This document shows, piece by piece, positions 58,536 through 61,090 of a DNA stretch of 61,090 nt. This DNA comes from Elusimicrobiota bacterium. Lineage in GTDB: Bacteria; Elusimicrobiota; Elusimicrobia; UBA1565; UBA9628. The translations under genes and the position numbers were made by a program. Where the stretch lies: NCBI GenBank assembly GCA_016209035.1, contig JACQWX010000075.1, positions 1 through 61,090 on the forward strand, in the 5' to 3' direction. The number at the start of each line of letters is the position of its first letter. Position 1 is the stretch's first letter. The notes below the pieces were generated by a model, which searched no databases, was not told the DNA's origin, and was given only the letters and a program-made list of their open reading frames with translations.

Positions 58536-58721
58536 ATGAAGCTCTTGGGCAATATCCTGGCGGGGGCGGGCATCGTGGTGGCGGTCTATTCGGTGATAGG
58601 GAGGTTCGCCGGCGGCCCGACCATCGGGCTGGGCATGATCGCCGCGAGCGCGCAGTCGGGGCTCGTCTTCGCGAATCTCCTCCTGCTCGCCTCGTTGGTG
58701 GTGGCGCGCTGGGAAAAGTAA
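58536..58721 (+). CDS. Small membrane protein, 61 residues
   Basis: MKLLGNILAGAGIVVAVYSV opens the protein, and LGMIAASAQSGLVFANLLLL, ASLVVARWEK ends it. Two TM segments joined by a Gly-rich loop. It has its own promoter, a 5' palindrome and a strong AAGGAGG seven bases before the ATG, so it is probably well expressed. Family not recognised. Its end lies just upstream of polX, with which it may be co-transcribed. Confidence 0.75.
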   Translation: MKLLGNILAGAGIVVAVYSVIGRFAGGPTIGLGMIAASAQSGLVFANLLLLASLVVARWEK

Positions 58722-58753
58722 CCAATTCCAGGATCGCCGAGCTTCTCGGGGAG

Positions 58754-60439
58754 ATGGCCGTCCTCTTGGAGCTCGACGGCGCCAACCCGTTCCGCGTGCG
58801 GGCCTACTTCCGCGCGGCCCAGGTGATCGCCGGCCACCCCGCGCCCTTGGCCGGGGTCTCGGCGGAGAAGCTGGTGGAGATCCCGGGCATCGGCAAGGGC
58901 ATCGCCGGGCATCTCGCGGAGATGGAGTCCTCCGGGACCTTCCGGGAGCTTTCGGAGATGCGCCGGAAGATCCCGGCCGGGCTCCTCACGCTCCTCAAGG
59001 TCCAGGGCCTGGGTCCCAAGCGGGCCAAGACCCTCTACGAGACCTTGCGCGTCGACTCGCTCGATAAGCTCAAGGCCGCGGCCTCTTCCGGCAAGCTCAG
59101 GGGCCTGCCGGGCTTCGGGGAGAAGATCGAGGCGAACGTGCTCGAAGGCATCGAGTTCGCCAAGAGCGCCGGCCAGAGGATGATCTACTGGAACGCTCGC
59201 GCCGCGGCGCGGGAGGTCGTCTCCGCGCTCGTGGCCGCGACGGGCATCCGGGAGGTCTGCCCCGCCGGGTCCCTGCGCCGCGGCAAGGAGACCATCGGCG
59301 ACCTCGATATCCTCTGCGCGGCCGCGGACGGCGCCAAGGCCGTGGAGGCCTTCACGCGCCTGCCTCAGGTGGAGAAGGTCCTGGCCTCCGGGCCGACCAA
59401 GGCGAGCGTCAGCCTCAAGGCCGGCATCCAGGCGGACCTCAGGGTCGTGCCGCCCGCCTCCTACGGCGCGGCGCTGGTCTATTTCACCGGCTCCAAGGAC
59501 CATGATGTGGCCCTGCGCGAGCACGCGCTGAAAATGGGGCTCACGGTCAACGAGTACGGAGTCTTCCGGGTCTCGGACAAGGACCACAAGAAGCCCCTGG
59601 CCGGCAGGACCGAGGAAGAGGTCTACAAGAAGCTCGCTCTGGCCTGGATCCCGCCGGAGCTCAGGGAGAACAGGGGGGAGCTCGATGCCGCGTTGAAGGG
59701 CAAGCTGCCGAAGCTCGTGGGGCTCAAGGACGTGCGCGGCGACCTCCACAACCATTCGACCTGGTCGGACGGAGCCGCGAGCCTGGCGGAGATGGCCGAG
59801 GCCTCCGAGTCCAGGGGCTGGGAATGGGTCGCTTTAGGCGATCATTCCCAATCGGTCAAGGTCGCCAACGGGCTCAGCAAGGACCGGCTCGAGGCCAGCC
59901 TCAAGGAGCTTTCAGCCCTGCGCAAGAAGCTCAAGGGCATCAAGCTGCTCCGCGGCATGGAGGTGGACATCCTCAAGGACGGGAGCATGGACTACCCCGA
60001 CGAGGTCCTCGAGGAGCTCGATGTCGTCATCGGCGCGGTCCATTCGGGCTGGAGGATGGAGGAGTACGCGATGACCGAGCGCATCCTCAAGGCCGTCCGC
60101 CACCCGCGGGTCCACGTCATCGCCCACCTCTCGGGCAGGCTCCTGAACGACCGGGGCGGCTACAAGGTGGACGCGGAGGCGGTCATCCGCGAGGCCGCCG
60201 CACACGGGACCGCCCTCGAGATCAACGGTCGGCCCGACCGGCAGGACATCACCGACGTCCAGGCCAGGCGCGCCAAGGAGCTCGGCGTGCCGGTGGCGCT
60301 CGCCACGGACGCCCACACATCCGCCGAGTTCGACTTCATGGAGATGGCCGTGACCGTGGCCAGGCGCGGCTGGCTCACCAAGGACGACGTCCTCAACTGC
60401 CTGAGCGCTCTAGAGCTCGAAGACTGGCTGCGGTCCTGA
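58754..60439 (+). CDS. polX: DNA polymerase/3'-5' exonuclease PolX
   Basis: A family X polymerase with PHP domain, active in DNA repair. N-terminal helix-hairpin-helix region (NPFRVRAYFRAAQVIAG, IPGIGKGIAGHLAEM, LPGFGEKIEANVLEG), polymerase palm GSLRRGKETIGDLDILCAA with the metal aspartates, RVVPPASYGAALVYFTGSKD, then the PHP domain DVRGDLHNHSTWSDGAASLA, VALGDHSQSV, LRGMEVDILKDG, VIGAVHSGW and ATDAHTS. Conserved sequence seems to extend about 11 codons upstream (NSRIAELLGEMAV) but no ATG, GTG or TTG is in frame there; CTG 58709 is the only near-start. ATG 58754 is the first normal codon. Confidence 0.92.
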   Translation: MAVLLELDGANPFRVRAYFRAAQVIAGHPAPLAGVSAEKLVEIPGIGKGIAGHLAEMESSGTFRELSEMRRKIPAGLLTLLKVQGLGPKRAKTLYETLRVDSLDKLKAAASSGKLRGLPGFGEKIEANVLEGIEFAKSAGQRMIYWNARAAAREVVSALVAATGIREVCPAGSLRRGKETIGDLDILCAAADGAKAVEAFTRLPQVEKVLASGPTKASVSLKAGIQADLRVVPPASYGAALVYFTGSKDHDVALREHALKMGLTVNEYGVFRVSDKDHKKPLAGRTEEEVYKKLALAWIPPELRENRGELDAALKGKLPKLVGLKDVRGDLHNHSTWSDGAASLAEMAEASESRGWEWVALGDHSQSVKVANGLSKDRLEASLKELSALRKKLKGIKLLRGMEVDILKDGSMDYPDEVLEELDVVIGAVHSGWRMEEYAMTERILKAVRHPRVHVIAHLSGRLLNDRGGYKVDAEAVIREAAAHGTALEINGRPDRQDITDVQARRAKELGVPVALATDAHTSAEFDFMEMAVTVARRGWLTKDDVLNCLSALELEDWLRS

Positions 60440-60559
60440 CGGCGGGCCTGCTCGCGTGCCTGCCTGCGGTCGTTCCCCTCACGTCGCTCGGCCTGCAGGT
60501 TTCCGGCGTACCGGCCGGCGTCATTGCGCCCGCGGCCGCCGCCGGGTCCCCCGGACGCT

Positions 60560-60823
60560 TCAACCCCGCCGATTCCGGATGACGTACTTCACGGTGAAGC
60601 GGCCGAGCCTGGCGGGCAGGAGGCCTTTCTTCTCGGCGGCCGAGAGGGAAGCGCGGTCCTTGAAGGAGACGAAGACCAGGAGCATCCTGCCGGTCTCCTC
60701 GATGACGCGCAGGCCCGGGATCTGCCGGATGAGTTCGACGTCGGCCCTGGGGGCCTCTTCCCCGGAGAAACGGAGGATGAGCCGGACGCGCCCGCCTTCC
60801 TCCATTTCCCCGTCGGGACCCAC
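60560..60823 (-). CDS. Small uncharacterised protein
   Basis: An 87-residue frame, MEEGGRVRLILRFSGEEAPR, ADVELIRQIPGLRVIEETGR, MLLVFVSFKDRASL. It has a balanced composition and an alternating strand/helix pattern unlike a shadow ORF; it resembles small ferredoxin-like or protease-propeptide folds. GTG 60823 or ATG 60805 could be the start, neither with a strong ribosome site. Convergent with polX. The 120 bases between (60440-60559) hold nothing I can support. Confidence 0.45.
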   Translation of the reverse strand: MGPDGEMEEGGRVRLILRFSGEEAPRADVELIRQIPGLRVIEETGRMLLVFVSFKDRASLSAAEKKGLLPARLGRFTVKYVIRNRRG

Positions 60824-60905
60824 TCTATTTCCAGAAGTTCCAATTATAATGATAATTCCTGAATAACGGCTCCAATGGGTCTGTATACCGACGATAAACC
60901 GGCAT

Positions 60906-60940
60906 CCTCACAAACCGTCCTAATTGATACACTTGTGAGG
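60906..60940. repeat. Short inverted repeat before the transposase start
   Basis: CCTCACAA (60906-60913) and TTGTGAGG (60933-60940) flank 19 bases. The second arm contains the GAGG ribosome site of ATG 60942. The surrounding 60830-60940 is AT-rich compared with the rest, with TATAAT at 60845. This may be the left end of an insertion sequence. Confidence 0.5.
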
Positions 60941-60941
60941 A

Positions 60942-61090
60942 ATGCCAAGCGGTCTCCGGAAATTCCAATTCCTCTTCGAGAAATCGGGCCTGACGCGATG
61001 GGGCGGGCTGAGCCTTTTTTCGCAGTTCTGCAAATCCATCGGGCTGCGACACTTCCTCCAGCTCTACGTCCGCTGGCCGGACTACCATCA
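60942..61090 (+). CDS. Transposase N-terminus, cut by window end
   Basis: The visible 49 codons read MPSGLRKFQFLFEKSGLTRW, GGLSLFSQFCKSIGLRHFLQ, LYVRWPDY. The GGL...F...GL..FL pattern resembles the start of IS1380-type or related DDE transposases. The AT-rich upstream, inverted repeat and edge position support an insertion sequence. Family assignment is tentative because the DDE region is outside the window. Confidence 0.5.
   Translation, partial: MPSGLRKFQFLFEKSGLTRWGGLSLFSQFCKSIGLRHFLQLYVRWPDYH

Noticed and set aside
60440-60582. Hydrophobic plus-strand stretch after polX that looks like a signal peptide
   Set aside because: No start codon in frame and stops after about 50 codons; probably chance.
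1-61090. tRNA, rRNA or CRISPR array
   Set aside because: No TTCGA-type T-loop with acceptor pairing outside coding sequence, no rRNA-like stretch and no regularly spaced repeats were found by eye.

Overview
The window is GC-rich, densely coded bacterial chromosome with many ATGA, GTGA and TTGA stop/start overlaps. No rRNA, tRNA or CRISPR array is visible. The lineage cannot be proven here. The glmU-prs-rplY-pth order, the many exported proteases of unknown role and the GC-rich codon use would fit an uncultured Gram-negative lineage such as a high-GC Elusimicrobiota genome; this is inference. Several genes are broken by short internal deletions, which could be real decay or a metagenome-assembly effect.

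Layout. 1-5.7 kb: housekeeping (glmU cut by the window edge, prs, rplY/ctc, pth), a small membrane protein, pmbA and a Trm112-like zinc protein. 5.7-8.3 kb: a minus-strand glycosyltransferase/methyltransferase operon. 8.4-21.4 kb: an exported-protein region with a secreted TldD-like pair, two trypsin-fold proteases, a pentapeptide-repeat protein with an HExxH peptidase motif, a cysteine-rich protein, an exported J-domain protein and an alpha/beta hydrolase with EF-hand loops; a decayed PIN toxin-antitoxin locus lies among them. 21.5-32.7 kb: mixed accessory genes, including a truncated symporter, a flavin reductase-YciI fusion, a C39-like lipoprotein, a GNAT enzyme, GT-C type glycosyltransferases, a DUF4097 protein, a eukaryotic-type SAM decarboxylase followed by spermidine synthase, a deleted oxidoreductase and an AAA_14/DUF4143 ATPase.

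33.5-47.1 kb is the most interesting part. A radical SAM/SPASM enzyme and a GT1 glycosyltransferase are followed by a minus-strand type II fatty-acid/polyketide-like operon (dehydratase, KS-like protein without the KS cysteine, complete KS, ketoreductase, nitroreductase, long acyl carrier protein). Divergent from it is a plus-strand operon of SDR, radical SAM, glycerol-facilitator-type channel, second radical SAM and alpha/beta hydrolase, with every junction overlapping. Both radical SAM proteins have the cysteine layout I associate with the archaeal tetraether lipid synthase (Tes/GDGT-MAS) family. Together the genes suggest a specialised lipid pathway: an acyl chain built on a dedicated ACP, radical C-H chemistry on lipid chains, glycerol supply and glycosylation. 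The product is unknown.

47.1-61 kb: an Nramp-like transporter with a DUF1189 protein, a PAP2/sphingomyelin-synthase-like membrane phosphatase, an 870-residue exported protein of unknown family, a 1207-residue coiled-coil protein, hisS, a 61-residue membrane protein with its own promoter and a large 5' UTR palindrome, polX, and at the right edge the start of a transposase. Non-coding structure includes two copies of a 51-bp hairpin element, a 311-bp element with perfect 32-bp terminal inverted repeats, alternative hairpins over the KS ribosome-binding site, and several promoters whose -10 box lies almost on the start codon.
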